Source: Methylobacillus flagellatus (lineage in GTDB: Bacteria > Pseudomonadota > Gammaproteobacteria > Burkholderiales > Methylophilaceae). Taken from it: DNA of 64,000 nt. Position 1 is the first letter of the stretch; the number at the start of each line of letters is the position of its first letter. Positions 35,601 through 45,251 of the stretch are shown here, piece by piece. The stretch lies in the NCBI RefSeq assembly GCF_005502435.1, contig NZ_SCOU01000001.1:744001-808000 (forward strand), in the 5' to 3' direction. The position numbers were made by a program, and so were the translations under genes. The notes below the pieces were generated by a model, which made no database searches, was not told the origin of the DNA, and was given only the letters and a program-made list of their open reading frames with translations.

Positions 35601-36561
35601 CGGTGGCCGCACCCGCGAATGGCGAGATCGCCGTCGGGTGGTTATGCGTTTCCACCTTCATGAGGAAATGCATGTCCTCTTCTACATAGCCGTAACTGCC
35701 ATCCGCCTGCGGATAGAAGCGGCGCGTGCGTTCGCCCTGCACGATGGAGGCGTTATCGGAATACGCCACCACGGTGTTGCCGGGATTGAGCTTGTGGGTG
35801 TTGCGTATCATGCCGAACAGCGAGATGTCCTGCTTCTCGCCATCGATCACCCAGTCCGCGTTGAAGATCTTGTGACGGCAATGTTCGGAATTGGCCTGCG
35901 CGAACATCATCAGCTCAACGTCGGTGGGGTTGCGGCCGATGCGGATGAAGTTTTCCAGCAGGTAATCGACTTCATCTGCGGATAAAGCCAGGCCCATGTC
36001 GGCATTGGCCGCTTCCAGCGCAGCCTTGCCACCACCCAGCAGATCCACCGTTGCGAGCGGCGCCGGGGTGGCCGTGTGATAGAGGCGATGTGCATCTTGC
36101 AGGCTGGTGAACACTGCTTCTGTCATGCGGTCATGCACCAGCGCCTTCAGTACCTGCAACTCGTCTGCCGTCAAGGGCAGGCCATCATGCGTGCTAGCGT
36201 AATAAGCGATGCCGCGCTCCAGTCTCAACAACTGCTCAAGACCACAGTGTCTGGCGATGTCCGTCGCACGTGAGGACCAGGGCGAAATGGTGCCTGGACG
36301 CGGGATCACCAGCAGCAATTCGCCGGCCGGTTCTTCGTCCTGCAGCTTGGGGCCGTAGGTCAGGATCTGCTGCAGCGTCTGCAGTTGCTGGCTGTCCAGT
36401 TCGCCATCACTCCAGGCAAAGTGCCAGAACTCGGCATACAGATGCGCGATACGTGGTACCAGATCACTCAGCGTAGCGGCGATCTTGTCGAGACGGAAGG
36501 TGGAAAGCGCAGCGCTACCGCGCAGGCTGATCATGGTGGGGACGGTATGCGGACTGGACAT
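32641..36561 (-). CDS. purL: Phosphoribosylformylglycinamidine synthase
   Basis: This is the long single-chain FGAM synthase of 1306 residues for step four of purine synthesis. The N-terminal domain, the AIR-synthase-like ATP domains ([40 protein letters not shown]) and the C-terminal glutaminase (GVCNGCQMM with the nucleophile Cys, and PHPERVFRS with the His) are all present. The ATG at 36561 (MSSPHTVP) is one of two nearby starts. The long open frame on the opposite strand is a codon-bias shadow. Confidence 0.95.
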   Translation of the reverse strand: MSSPHTVPTMISLRGSAALSTFRLDKIAATLSDLVPRIAHLYAEFWHFAWSDGELDSQQLQTLQQILTYGPKLQDEEPAGELLLVIPRPGTISPWSSRATDIARHCGLEQLLRLERGIAYYASTHDGLPLTADELQVLKALVHDRMTEAVFTSLQDAHRLYHTATPAPLATVDLLGGGKAALEAANADMGLALSADEVDYLLENFIRIGRNPTDVELMMFAQANSEHCRHKIFNADWVIDGEKQDISLFGMIRNTHKLNPGNTVVAYSDNASIVQGERTRRFYPQADGSYGYVEEDMHFLMKVETHNHPTAISPFAGAATGAGGEIRDEGATGSGSKPKAGLTGFSVSNLNIPGFEQPWEQVHGKPGRIASALQIMTDGPLGGAAYNNEFGRPSITGYFRTLELEAAGEVRGYHKPIMLAGGVGNISAQHSKKNPIPPGAALIQLGGPAMLIGLGGGAASSMDTGANTENLDFDSVQRGNPELQRRAQEVIDRCWQLGENNPILSIHDVGAGGISNAFPELVNDAGVGALFQLRNVHNEEPGMSPRELWSNEAQERYVMAVALDDLPRFAEICERERCPFAVVGHATEERHLTVADTHFDNKPVDMDLSVLLGKPPKMTRDVQHVQRSLPAFDASGIKLEEAVLRVLRLPGVADKTFLITIGDRSVTGLIARDQMVGPWQVPVSDVAVTLAGYETYRGEAFAIGEKAPLALINAPASGRMAIGESITNIAASRIADLGDLKLSANWMAPAGHVGEDAALFDTVKAVGMELCPQLGISIPVGKDSMSMKTVWEQDGEKKAVTAPISLVVTAFAPVTDARKTLTPQLRTDLGDTRLILIDLGLGKNRMGGSALAQVYGQTGDTVPDVDDAELLKQFFGVIQTLNHQGNLLAYHDRSDGGLFATLAEMAFAARCGLDIQLDALPDDVLTTLFNEELGAVVQVHAHEADVLCQFINRMLQRGGPAVAHLIGQPAAHHELRITRAGVSVFAASRVELHRAWSETTYQMQKRRDNPVCAQQEYDRILDLADPGLHAKLSFDPSDNIAAPYIGGRHAPRMAILREQGVNGQVEMAAAFDRAGFAAHDVHMSDIISGRVSLRDFAGVVACGGFSYGDVLGAGEGWAKSILFNARAREEFAAFFERSDSFALGVCNGCQMMSNLHSIIPGAGHWPHFVRNKSEQFEARVAMVEVLDSPSLFLSGMAGSRMPIAVAHGEGYAEFSDAAAVHAVLADKLVTMRYVDNAGSATEIYPYNPNGSPAGITGLTTADGRFSIMMPHPERVFRSVQNSWQPDGWQEDGPWMRMFRNARRFIA

Positions 36562-36643
36562 GAACATTCAGAGGCTGGAGTAAAGCTGAATTTTAACAGA
36601 AAGTTGCCGCTGCCCCGAACGTGCAATTTGCCTTACCGCCAGC

Positions 36644-37459
36644 TCAGCGTCGCTGGCAATGTGTGCAGAAGAAGGTGGAACGTTGTCCCTGACGCAGGGT
36701 TTGTATCGGACTGGCACAGACACGGCAGGGTTGATCGGTGCGGGCGTAGACGAAATAGCTTTGCTGGAAATAGCCAGGATTGCCATCCGCACCGAAGAAA
36801 TCACGCAAGCTGCTGCCGCCCGCCTTGAGCGCATCCTGCAGGGTGGCCTTGATCTCCGTTACCAGGCGCTGACAGCTTGCCCGGTTGAGTTTACCGGCCG
36901 GCGTCTCGGGATGGATACCGGCACGGAACAGCGATTCGCTGGCGTAGATATTGCCGACCCCCACCACCAGATGGCTGTCCATGATGGCGATCTTGACCGC
37001 CACCGAACGCTTGCGCGTGTGGCGATACAGCCAGTCTGCGTCGAAAGCATCCTGCAGTGGCTCCGGGCCCAGGCTACTCAGCAGAGCATGTTGCTGCGGA
37101 TCGCCCTGCATCCACAGCACGGCGCCAAAACGCCGCGGGTCACGCAGCCTGAGTAATTGCCCGTCTGCAAAATGGATATCCACATGGTCGTGTTTACCCG
37201 GCGCTTCATCCTCGGCCAACAGGCAGATGCGCCCCGACATACCTAGGTGCAGCAACAGGGTGCCATGCCGAAAACGGGCGAGGATATATTTGGCGCGGCG
37301 CTCCAGCGCCAGCAAGGGGTGACCGGTCAATTGCTGCGCCAGATCGTCCGGCACCGGCCAGCGCAATTTGGGCTGCCTGACCGCCACGCGGCTGACCGTC
37401 ACGCCCAGCAAGGGCAGCAAGCCTAGCCGGGTGGTCTCAACCTCTGGAAGTTCAGGCAT
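36644..37459 (-). CDS. mutM: Formamidopyrimidine-DNA glycosylase
   Basis: This base-excision repair enzyme removes 8-oxoguanine and formamidopyrimidines. The N-terminus MPELPEVETTR contains the catalytic Pro2 and Glu3. The H2TH region is near LVVGVGNIYASE, and the C-terminal zinc finger is CRVCASPIQTLRQGQRSTFFCTHCQR. Length (271) is normal. It lies between purL and the Gld-like operon on the same strand. Confidence 0.94.
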   Translation of the reverse strand: MPELPEVETTRLGLLPLLGVTVSRVAVRQPKLRWPVPDDLAQQLTGHPLLALERRAKYILARFRHGTLLLHLGMSGRICLLAEDEAPGKHDHVDIHFADGQLLRLRDPRRFGAVLWMQGDPQQHALLSSLGPEPLQDAFDADWLYRHTRKRSVAVKIAIMDSHLVVGVGNIYASESLFRAGIHPETPAGKLNRASCQRLVTEIKATLQDALKAGGSSLRDFFGADGNPGYFQQSYFVYARTDQPCRVCASPIQTLRQGQRSTFFCTHCQRR

Positions 37460-37486
37460 GTCGCCGCAATAACGGGGTCAGCAGAA

Positions 37487-38365
37487 TCAGGGCTTGATGC
37501 CGGCAGGAGGGTTCAGCATGGCAAAACCGGCATCCATGGGAAAGTGATACAACATGCCCTCATCCGGACGACCCAGCAGCAACTCGGGGGATTCCTGCAG
37601 CTTTTCGAACTGCACCTTGCTGCCGTCCTGCATCTTGAGCTGGAAGGTAGGATGTTCGGCCTGGCGATTGGGGATATAGGGCTCGACGGAGCTTGCCAAT
37701 GGACGTACCCAATAGGCATCAAACCACTCCTGCACGGCTTGTTGTTCAGGTTTGGCGCCTGCGACCGACACTTGCCACTGATCCGCGACGCGATCCAGCT
37801 TCAGCGCCAGTTCCTGCCATTGTTCCAGCCAGGAAAAATCAAAACCGACGACTTTTTCAGTAGGCTTCAGCGGGCTCTTGTCAATGAGTTCGACGATCTG
37901 GGTGGTGGCATACTGCTCGTAAGTATTCTCCACCAGGAACACGCTGCCGGCGTGCGCCACGTACTGCTGCTCGTTGACCGGATTGAAGGTGCCGAACAGA
38001 AACTCCTGATCATCCAGCTTCAGGCTCAGCCTCGGTTTATCCAGGCCAAAACGGGCCAGATCTTCAGCAGGAAAACGCTCGTTGGTGCGTGCTGCCACGA
38101 TGGACAGGATACGGTTGATGGCGGCCTGATCGGCACGTGCTTTGTAAGGCTTGTTGATATACCAGTAACCGTCGACCTTCTCGAACACCACAGCAGCACG
38201 CGACGGTTCTTCCACGCTGATGCGGCTGAAGTCACCCAGCTTGCGCTCCGACAACTCGAAGCTGGGCGTGCCTTCTTCGGTCGTCTGCGGACGCAGGTAC
38301 AGAAAACTGGCGATCCCTGCCACCAGCACCAGCAATAACAGATTGATCAGCCAGCGTGCTCTCAT
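37487..38365 (-). CDS. DUF4340 protein of a Gld-like ABC export operon
   Basis: This 292-residue protein has one N-terminal membrane anchor (WLINLLLLVLVAGIASFLYL) and a large periplasmic part with tandem alpha/beta repeats (WYINKPYKARADQAAINRILSIVAA) typical of DUF4340. The start at 38365 overlaps the stop of the gldG-like gene (ATGA). DUF4340 proteins regularly accompany GldG-like proteins and ABC-2 permeases. Function is unknown. Confidence 0.85.
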   Translation of the reverse strand: MRARWLINLLLLVLVAGIASFLYLRPQTTEEGTPSFELSERKLGDFSRISVEEPSRAAVVFEKVDGYWYINKPYKARADQAAINRILSIVAARTNERFPAEDLARFGLDKPRLSLKLDDQEFLFGTFNPVNEQQYVAHAGSVFLVENTYEQYATTQIVELIDKSPLKPTEKVVGFDFSWLEQWQELALKLDRVADQWQVSVAGAKPEQQAVQEWFDAYWVRPLASSVEPYIPNRQAEHPTFQLKMQDGSKVQFEKLQESPELLLGRPDEGMLYHFPMDAGFAMLNPPAGIKP

Positions 38366-39714
38366 GCCTTGCGACGCCTCCACCACAGCCACACGCCCGC
38401 CACCAGCAACAGGATAGGCAATGCATAGCGGAAGCCCAGGAAGATCACCGGCGCTGCCAGGCTACCAGGCGGAATGGCCACGTTCACGTCCTTGAGCGGA
38501 CGTGGCTGGATGGTGATGAAATTGTCATCACCCGCCAGCCAGTTGACCATATTGATACCGAAATCCATGTTGCCCCCGTTGGTGACAAAGGTATTGGACA
38601 GGAAATTGGCATTGCCTATGATGACCGCGCGTTGACCTTTCTTGCCATAGACGCGCTCCAGTGCTACGGCGATATTGATGGGCCCAGCTTCGTCGGTCTT
38701 GTCATCGAAATTGACCTTGTCCAGGCTGCCTTTTTCCAGCCAGCCATTGCCGGCCACTTCCACCAGCTGACTGACTTCCCAGCCATTTTCAAAGGTGCCG
38801 CGTGCCTCGATCTTGCGGGCTTCCGGGAACAGGGTGCGCAGCATGAAATTCTTGGTGATGGCGTGTTCGCCATACAGGCCGTTGAACGCCACTTTCACAT
38901 CAGCGCCCTGCTGGGCTGCCGACATGTCGACCACGGTGCCCGGATAGACAGTAAGGCCCAGGAAATCAGCGACCGGCTGCAAACCGCGCAGATTGTCATC
39001 TTCCAGCAACCACAGCAGATTGCCGCCCGCTTCCAGATAGGTGATGATCTTCTGCACTTCCACTGCGCTGACATCCACTTGCGGTCCGGCGATCACCAGC
39101 ATGGCACCATCGGTCGGCACGGCAGGCAGCTTGGTCAAGTCCGGATTAGCCAGCTTGAAGCCTTTTTTCTCCAGATTGCGGCCGAACTCGCCCAGATCAT
39201 GGCTCTTGACGCCTATCATGTTGCGCTCGCCATGGCCTTCCAGATACATCACCGCACGCTGGTTGCTGCGACTCAGGCGCACCAGCAGATTGGTCATGTC
39301 CTGCTCCACATAAGGAGGTGCCAGGTTCTCGCTGCGCTTCTGGTATTCGACCACCAGCTCGCCTTCGGACTTGATGCCGGCTTCCTGTGCCAGCTTGGGC
39401 TGCTCGGCCGGATTCACATAAGTGACATTGATATCCAGCTTGCTGCGCTGATAGCGCGCCAGGAAGGCGTGGATCTTTCTGCGGTATTCGTCATCATTGG
39501 AAGCGAACACGGTGATATTGATCGGCGCCGGCATCTGCTTCAGCACATTCAGGCTGCCCTCGGTCAGCGTGTTGCGATTGCTCTGGGTGATGTCGCGTGC
39601 CACGTAGTAATCACGCGACGCATAGCCCAGCAGCGCCACCAGGGCCAGGAACAGCAGCACGAAAAAGCTGTTCTGCATGAACAGCTGAAAGCGCAGTTTA
39701 GGATTGATTTTCAT
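38362..39714 (-). CDS. GldG-like ABC transporter auxiliary protein
   Basis: This 450-residue protein has an N-terminal transmembrane helix (FFVLLFLALVALLGYA) and a C-terminal one (VIFLGFRYALPILLLVAGVWLWW). The large extracytoplasmic domain contains SRDYYVARDITQSNRNTLTEGS and RAVMYLEGHGER, features of the GldG / IFT-like family. It lies between an ABC-2 permease and DUF4340. In Bacteroidetes GldG works with GldA and GldF; in betaproteobacteria the exported substrate is unknown. Confidence 0.87.
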   Translation of the reverse strand: MKINPKLRFQLFMQNSFFVLLFLALVALLGYASRDYYVARDITQSNRNTLTEGSLNVLKQMPAPINITVFASNDDEYRRKIHAFLARYQRSKLDINVTYVNPAEQPKLAQEAGIKSEGELVVEYQKRSENLAPPYVEQDMTNLLVRLSRSNQRAVMYLEGHGERNMIGVKSHDLGEFGRNLEKKGFKLANPDLTKLPAVPTDGAMLVIAGPQVDVSAVEVQKIITYLEAGGNLLWLLEDDNLRGLQPVADFLGLTVYPGTVVDMSAAQQGADVKVAFNGLYGEHAITKNFMLRTLFPEARKIEARGTFENGWEVSQLVEVAGNGWLEKGSLDKVNFDDKTDEAGPINIAVALERVYGKKGQRAVIIGNANFLSNTFVTNGGNMDFGINMVNWLAGDDNFITIQPRPLKDVNVAIPPGSLAAPVIFLGFRYALPILLLVAGVWLWWRRRKA

Positions 39715-39727
39715 GAGGATACTGCCT

Positions 39728-40474
39728 TTAGCCGCGCAGACGGTCAGCGTCTAGGCGACGTACCGTCAAGGTCAGGAAAGTAACGATAAACAGGAAGAAG
39801 TACACCAGGTCACGTGTGTCCAGCAAACCACGCGAGAACGCCTCAAAGTGACGCATCAGCGACAGATAATTGATGGTGCTGCTGGGGTCACCGGCAAAGA
39901 AGCGGTCCAGGATCAGCAAAGCGAACAACAGCACAAAGGTGATGATGCCGGCCACCACAGGCTGATGCGTGAGGCTGGAAACGTAGATGCCCAGCGCCGA
40001 GAAACTCGCCACCAGCAGCCACAGGCCGAGGATATTGGCCAGGATGTATCCGTAATCGATCTCCGACCACAGACCCAGCGACATCAGCATTGCGCCCATG
40101 AACAGCAGCACGATACTCAGGAAACCGACCAGGCCCAGGAACTTGCCCACCACGATATCGGTGAGGGATAAAGGTGCACTGAACAGGAAGGTCAGCGTCT
40201 GTTGACGACGCTCGTCACTGATCAGGCGCATGGACAACAGCGGCACCGCGAACAGCATCACGAAGGAAGCGATGCTGAACACATTCTGACCAACGAACTG
40301 GGTCACTCCCAGCCGTTCTTCCGGGCGGATCATGCCGGACATGGTCTGGAAATACTGATCCATGCCGATCAGGAAGAAGGTACCGAATACGAACTGCAGC
40401 AGCGCCAGCACCACCCAGCCCATGGGCGAGGCGAACAGGCTTTTGAGTTCTTTTCTAGCGATATTGATAATCAT
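39728..40474 (-). CDS. ABC-2 type permease (GldF-like)
   Basis: This 248-residue protein has six predicted transmembrane helices and starts MIINIARKELKSLFASP, typical of ABC-2 permeases. LISDERRQQTLTFLFSAPLSLTDIVVGKFLG is the coupling-helix region. It is followed after 13 bases by the GldG-like gene and preceded by the ATPase gene. Together they would form an inner-membrane ABC complex. Confidence 0.88.
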   Translation of the reverse strand: MIINIARKELKSLFASPMGWVVLALLQFVFGTFFLIGMDQYFQTMSGMIRPEERLGVTQFVGQNVFSIASFVMLFAVPLLSMRLISDERRQQTLTFLFSAPLSLTDIVVGKFLGLVGFLSIVLLFMGAMLMSLGLWSEIDYGYILANILGLWLLVASFSALGIYVSSLTHQPVVAGIITFVLLFALLILDRFFAGDPSSTINYLSLMRHFEAFSRGLLDTRDLVYFFLFIVTFLTLTVRRLDADRLRG

Positions 40475-40509
40475 GGTTTAACCCGTTTTTTTATAAGCAG
40501 CCAGCGAAC

Positions 40510-41442
40510 TCAGGCCGCTTCCTGGAATGTCAGCTGAACGAACACCTCTTCCAGCGTGGTCTGGTCGGGACTGATCTGGTACATGCCCCATTGACCTGCC
40601 ACCGAGGCTTCCACCAGACGCTGCGCAGGTGACTGGCCAGCCGTGTGGTGGATGCGCAGCAGGCCATTGTCCAGCGACTCGATACGCTCCACACCCGGGA
40701 TCTGCAGCAACTGCTCTTGAGCCGGTGCCTGGCCCAGACCCAGCAGCAGGCGATTGCCTTTGCGCTGCTGCTTGAGCACATCGATGGAACCGTTGAACAC
40801 CAGTTGCCCCTTGTGGATGATCTGCACGTGATCGCACACCATCTCCACTTCAGGGAGAATGTGTGTGGAAAGGATCACGCTATGTTCGCCGCCCAACTCC
40901 TTGATCAAGGCACGAATGTCGCGAATCTGGATCGGGTCCAGACCCACCGTGGGTTCGTCGAGGATGACGACCATGGGGTTATGGATGATGGCCTGGGCGA
41001 TGCCCACGCGCTGCTGATACCCCTTGGACAGGTTCTCGATCAGGCGCTTGCCCATCTCGGTCAGGCCACAACGCTCCTTGGCACGCTCGACCGCCGCCTT
41101 GATGTGGCCTCTGCTGACGCGATGCAGACGCGCTGCGATGGTGAGGAATTCGTTCACCGTGAGCTCACGGTACAGCGGTGGCTGTTCCGGCAGAAAACCG
41201 ATCAGCGCCTTGGCTTCCTTGGGGTTTTCCAGCATGTCGATACCGCAGATCTTGACGGTGCCGGTGCTGGGCGCCAGGTTGCCGGTGAGCATCTTCATGG
41301 TGGTGGATTTACCCGCACCATTCGGCCCCAGAAAACCCAGCACTTCACCTTTTTTCAGGCTGAAACTGACATGGCTAACAGCCTCGCGCCCACCGTAGAT
41401 CCGGGTCAGGTCGGTGGCCTCAACGGTAATGATGTCAGTCAT
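40510..41442 (-). CDS. ABC transporter ATPase (GldA/CcmA type)
   Basis: This 310-residue ATPase has Walker A GPNGAGKSTT near residue 39, the Q-loop region FLPEQPPLY, a degenerate signature LSKGYQQRVG, and Walker B MVVILDEPTVGLDP. The C-terminal 80 residues resemble the regulatory tail of gliding and Nos-type ATPases. It is the first gene of the four-gene unit that ends with DUF4340. The transport substrate is unknown. Confidence 0.9.
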   Translation of the reverse strand: MTDIITVEATDLTRIYGGREAVSHVSFSLKKGEVLGFLGPNGAGKSTTMKMLTGNLAPSTGTVKICGIDMLENPKEAKALIGFLPEQPPLYRELTVNEFLTIAARLHRVSRGHIKAAVERAKERCGLTEMGKRLIENLSKGYQQRVGIAQAIIHNPMVVILDEPTVGLDPIQIRDIRALIKELGGEHSVILSTHILPEVEMVCDHVQIIHKGQLVFNGSIDVLKQQRKGNRLLLGLGQAPAQEQLLQIPGVERIESLDNGLLRIHHTAGQSPAQRLVEASVAGQWGMYQISPDQTTLEEVFVQLTFQEAA

Positions 41443-41770
41443 GATGTTGTCCGCTATTCATGAAATGTGCTTTCCGCAAACGCATGCAGGCAAGGTTGCC
41501 GCACGCACGCAAAAATTAAAGCTGTCTAACTTAAGAAAACCACCTCGGTATGTCAAGGCTGACGTGTGCCAATGGAGCCCGTCCCGCCCAAAAAGTTCGT
41601 GTGGCCGCATCAGCGACAAACACATCAAACACCGGTTGACAGCCCGCTCACAGCAGTGCTTGGGCCGAGGTCGGCGCATTATGGATGAACTTGCCTACAC
41701 TGTCACTGACTAAGCGGATAATGCTATATTCCAGCATCATCACCTGCATTTATTGCCATCGAGATCCATC
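41443..41770. other. Intergenic region between divergent operons, no gene seen
   Basis: This stretch holds the promoters of the Gld-like operon and of the TPR-lolB-ispE unit. No terminator hairpin, repeat or credible small gene was recognised; short open frames on both strands lack coding character. Confidence 0.5.
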
Positions 41771-43510
41771 ATGCCCCTATTTCAGCCATTATCGTTAAAC
41801 AGCGCACGCACCAGCATGCTGCTGCTTGCCCTGCTATACAGCGCAGGCGCGCTCGCCGAGCCGGCTAGCAAGGCCGAGGTGAAAGTAGAGACCAAGCCTG
41901 CAGCGATGGCCATGGCCAAACCCGAGCTTAGCGGGGAATTCGTTTATAAGTATCTGGTCGGCGAGATCGCCGGACAACGTGGCGATGCCAGCCTAGCGGG
42001 TAGCGTGTTCATGGACCTGGCCAAGAGCAGTCGAGATGCGCGCCTGGCCGAACGCGCAGCCAAGGCCGCGGTACAGGGCCAGAATGCTCCGCTTGCCGTT
42101 CAGGCCAGCCAGCTGTGGAGCGACCTGGACCCGGAATCCATCGAGGCCAATCAGGTCAGCACCCAGGTGCTGGTCAGCGTAGGCCGCCTCAGCGCAGCCA
42201 AACCCCATCTGCAGAAACTGCTGCTCAAGCCGGATACACGCGCCAATGGCTTTCTGTATCTGAATGGTCTGCTCTCCGGCCAGCCGGACAAACAAGCGGT
42301 GCTCAACCTCATGGAAGAGCTGGCCAAACCTTATCAGGATTTGCCAGAAGCGCGCTTCAGCGTGGCCCACGCCGCCTGGTCCAATGGACTCAACACGCGC
42401 GCACTGGATGAACTGAAAGCCGCCGAGCAGTTGCGTCCGGGTTGGGAATTATCGGCCATGCTGCAAGGCCAGATCCTGGCCAAACAACAAGCCGGCAGCG
42501 CGATGAGCTTCTACGACGCCTTCCTGCAGAAGTATCCGGCCAGCGATGAAGTACGCATGGCCTACGCACGTCTGCTGGTCAGCCAAAAACAGATACAGGC
42601 GGCCAAGACGCAGTTCGTGAAACTGCTGGAATCTTCCAAGGGCAGCCCGGAAGCACTGGTGGTCGTCGGCCTGCTGTCGCTGCAACTGGAAGACATGACT
42701 GAAGCAGAGCGTTATTTCAAACAAAGCCTGGAAGCGGGCTACCGCGACCCGGATCAGCTGTATATCTATCTGGGCCAGCTCAATGAGCGCCGCCAGGAAC
42801 TGAAACAAGCCATCGCCTGGTATCAGAAGGTGCAGCCGGGCGAGCGTCTGTTAGCCGCCAAACTCAGCATCGCCAGCATCACGGCACGCTTGGAGGGCAC
42901 CAATGCCGGTATCGCGCAACTGGACAGCCTGGAAAAACTGAATACCGAACAAGAGGCCGTAGTGCAGCAAGCCAAGGCCAACCTGCTGATGCAGGCCAAG
43001 CGCCATGAAGAATCCTATGCCGTGCTTGAGAACGCTGTCAGCACCCTGCCCAACACGCCAGAACTGATCTATGACTACGCCATGGCCGCCGAGCGCCTGC
43101 AGAAGATGGACGTGGCCGAGCGCGAACTGCGCAAGCTGATCCTGATCAAGCCGGACTTTGCACAAGCCTACAATGCGCTGGGCTACTCCTGGGCAGACCG
43201 CAACATCAAGCTGGAAGAAGCACGCAAGCTGATCGAAAAGGCGCTGGAACTGAGCCCGGACGACCACTACATCATGGACAGCATGGGCTGGGTGATGTAT
43301 CGCCTGGGCAAGCTGGACACAGCCGCCGATTACCTGCGCCGCGCTTACACGGCACAGGCGGATCCGGAGATCGCGGCCCACCTGGGTGAAGTGCTCTGGC
43401 AACAGGGCAAGCGCGATGAAGCGGTGCGCACCTGGGAAGATGCCTTGCGCGCGCATCCGGAGAACGAAGTGCTGAACACCACGCGCCAAAAATTCAAACA
43501 AGCACTTTAG
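41771..43510 (+). CDS. Exported TPR-repeat protein
   Basis: This 579-residue protein has an N-terminal signal (SMLLLALLYSAGALA) and then TPR-like repeats throughout, clearest in the C-terminal third (AQAYNALGYSWADRNIKLEEA and HYIMDSMGWVMYRLGKLDTA). It is an expected periplasmic scaffold protein, commonly found directly upstream of lolB in betaproteobacteria. Its stop is followed at once by the lolB ATG. The ATG at 41771 is used; a TTG at 41753 is less likely. Confidence 0.87.
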   Translation: MPLFQPLSLNSARTSMLLLALLYSAGALAEPASKAEVKVETKPAAMAMAKPELSGEFVYKYLVGEIAGQRGDASLAGSVFMDLAKSSRDARLAERAAKAAVQGQNAPLAVQASQLWSDLDPESIEANQVSTQVLVSVGRLSAAKPHLQKLLLKPDTRANGFLYLNGLLSGQPDKQAVLNLMEELAKPYQDLPEARFSVAHAAWSNGLNTRALDELKAAEQLRPGWELSAMLQGQILAKQQAGSAMSFYDAFLQKYPASDEVRMAYARLLVSQKQIQAAKTQFVKLLESSKGSPEALVVVGLLSLQLEDMTEAERYFKQSLEAGYRDPDQLYIYLGQLNERRQELKQAIAWYQKVQPGERLLAAKLSIASITARLEGTNAGIAQLDSLEKLNTEQEAVVQQAKANLLMQAKRHEESYAVLENAVSTLPNTPELIYDYAMAAERLQKMDVAERELRKLILIKPDFAQAYNALGYSWADRNIKLEEARKLIEKALELSPDDHYIMDSMGWVMYRLGKLDTAADYLRRAYTAQADPEIAAHLGEVLWQQGKRDEAVRTWEDALRAHPENEVLNTTRQKFKQAL

Positions 43511-44146
43511 ATGTTGCAGGCACGTTTCACTCTGGCGCTGACGCTGGGTCTAGCGCTGCTGGCAGGCTGTACCACGCTGCCTGTGGCACCGGTGACCAGT
43601 TCCAGCGCACCTGCCAGCGTCAATGCCGATCACCTGGCCAAACAGGCCCAGCTCAGTGATTTCCATTTGCAGGGCCGCATCGCCGTGCAGAATGGCCAGC
43701 GCGGCTTCTCTGCACGCAGTGACTGGCAGCATGCTGGCGTGACCGACCAGATCTCCCTGTATTCGCCGCTGGGCAGCCAGGTGGCCGAGATCGCCGCTGA
43801 CCCCTCGCAAGTCAGCCTGCGCACCCAGGACGGCAAGCTCTACCAGGCCGTCGATGCGGAAAGCCTCACCGAGCAGACCCTGGGCTGGCGCCTGCCTTTG
43901 CGCGGCCTGAGTGACTGGGTACTGGGGCGCCCGGCTGATAGCGCGGTGACGCATAGCCGCTGGGATGACATGGGCAGACTGCTGCAACTGCAGCAGGACG
44001 GCTGGGACATCGTGTACAGCGAGTATCTGCAAGTGGATGGTTACCAGCTACCGCAACGTATCACCCTGCGCAACGCGCAGCTGACCATCAAGCTGATCAG
44101 TTCGCAATGGCAGCTCAACCCGCAAAACACCGGTACCACGCCTTGA
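43511..44146 (+). CDS. lolB: Outer-membrane lipoprotein insertion protein LolB
   Basis: This is a 211-residue outer-membrane lipoprotein that receives lipoproteins from LolA. The lipobox is LLAGC near residue 17. The family pattern [22 protein letters not shown] is followed by [13 protein letters not shown]. The gene follows the TPR gene with no gap and overlaps ispE by four bases. It is essential in most proteobacteria. Confidence 0.9.
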   Translation: MLQARFTLALTLGLALLAGCTTLPVAPVTSSSAPASVNADHLAKQAQLSDFHLQGRIAVQNGQRGFSARSDWQHAGVTDQISLYSPLGSQVAEIAADPSQVSLRTQDGKLYQAVDAESLTEQTLGWRLPLRGLSDWVLGRPADSAVTHSRWDDMGRLLQLQQDGWDIVYSEYLQVDGYQLPQRITLRNAQLTIKLISSQWQLNPQNTGTTP

Positions 44147-45036
44147 GTTCCTCGTTCCAGCACTTCCCGGCCCCGGCCAAGATCAATCTGTTTTTGCATG
44201 TCACCGGACGCCGCAATGACGGCTACCATTTGCTGCAGACCGTATTCCGCCTGCTCGATTTTAATGATGAGGTGCTGCTGCGTGTGCGTGACGACGGCCG
44301 CATCCTGCGCCTAAACGACACGCCAGGTGTGCCTTTGGAGCAGGACCTGTGCATACGTGCCGCCAGGCTGTTGCAACAACACAGCGGCTGCAAGCTGGGC
44401 GTTGACATCGACCTGATCAAACGCATCCCCATAGGCGGGGGCTTGGGCGGTGGCAGCTCGGATGCCGCCACCACCTTGCTGGCACTCAATCAGCTCTGGG
44501 ACTTGCAGCTACCGCGCAGCACCCTGCAGACCCTGGGCCTGCAACTGGGCGCCGATGTGCCGGTGTTCGTGTATGGCCGCGACGCCTGGGCAGAAGGGGT
44601 AGGCGAAGCGCTTCAAGCACTTAGCTTGCCGACTGCACATTATGTCGTGCTGACACCGCGCGTGCATGTGTCCACCGCTCAAGTTTTTGGTAGCAAGGAA
44701 TTGACAAGGGACACGATTGCCACGACAATGGCGGCCTTTTCCGAGAGCCAGATCAGTAACGGTGTTTCGGATAACAGATTTAAGAACGATCTTGAAACAG
44801 TGGTTTGTCAGCAGTATCCAGCTGTGGCAGCCAGTTTGAAATGGTTAAGTCGATTTGCTCCCGCCCGCATGAGCGGTTCAGGGGCCTCGGTCTTCGCTGC
44901 ATTTTCAAGTCGGGACCAGGCCGCAGCGGTGTTGCAGCAGGCACAGCAGGATGAAGGATTGCAGAACAATATTGCAGTTTCCGGATTCTGTGCCAGCAGT
45001 TTGCAGCAGCACCCGTTGTATAATCTGGCCAACTAA
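44143..45036 (+). CDS. ispE: 4-diphosphocytidyl-2-C-methyl-D-erythritol kinase
   Basis: This GHMP kinase of the MEP isoprenoid pathway has about 297 residues. Motifs are [22 protein letters not shown] near the start, the ATP loop [14 protein letters not shown], and [10 protein letters not shown] near the end. The best start is TTG at 44143, overlapping the lolB stop (TTGA); the ATG at 44107 lies within lolB. lolB-ispE-tRNA-prs is a classic betaproteobacterial order. Confidence 0.92.
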   Translation: MSSSFQHFPAPAKINLFLHVTGRRNDGYHLLQTVFRLLDFNDEVLLRVRDDGRILRLNDTPGVPLEQDLCIRAARLLQQHSGCKLGVDIDLIKRIPIGGGLGGGSSDAATTLLALNQLWDLQLPRSTLQTLGLQLGADVPVFVYGRDAWAEGVGEALQALSLPTAHYVVLTPRVHVSTAQVFGSKELTRDTIATTMAAFSESQISNGVSDNRFKNDLETVVCQQYPAVAASLKWLSRFAPARMSGSGASVFAAFSSRDQAAAVLQQAQQDEGLQNNIAVSGFCASSLQQHPLYNLAN

Positions 45037-45041
45037 GTTTT

Positions 45042-45118
45042 TGGGGAGTCGCCAAGCTGGTTAAGGCACCGGATTTTGATTCCGGCATGCGAAGGTTCGA
45101 ATCCTTCCTCCCCAGCCA
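45042..45118 (+). tRNA. tRNA-Gln (anticodon TTG)
   Basis: The acceptor stem TGGGGAG/CTCCCCA, D-arm, an anticodon loop with TTG inside GGATTTTGATTCC, and the T-arm GGTTCGAATCC are visible, with an encoded CCA end. It begins six bases after ispE, and a terminator hairpin follows. Confidence 0.95.
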
Positions 45119-45135
45119 TAAGCTAGCAGTACAGG

Positions 45136-45162
45136 AAGCGTGTTGATTACACGCTTTTTTGT
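45136..45162 (+). terminator. Rho-independent terminator after tRNA-Gln
   Basis: The eight-base-pair stem AAGCGTGT/ACACGCTT is followed by a T tract. It would separate the lolB-ispE-tRNA unit from prs. Confidence 0.75.
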
Positions 45163-45251
45163 TTTTCCGGGCGTGCCATTTTCTGCCACACCGACCCGGC
45201 GGCAGCGATTGTCAATTCGATCAGACATTTAGCGAACAAGGAACCGGTATC

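Noticed and set aside
33643-35985. 780-codon open frame on the plus strand opposite purL
   Set aside because: It is exactly antisense to a clearly conserved gene and has the His/Gln/Arg-rich composition of a codon-bias shadow; no domain is seen.
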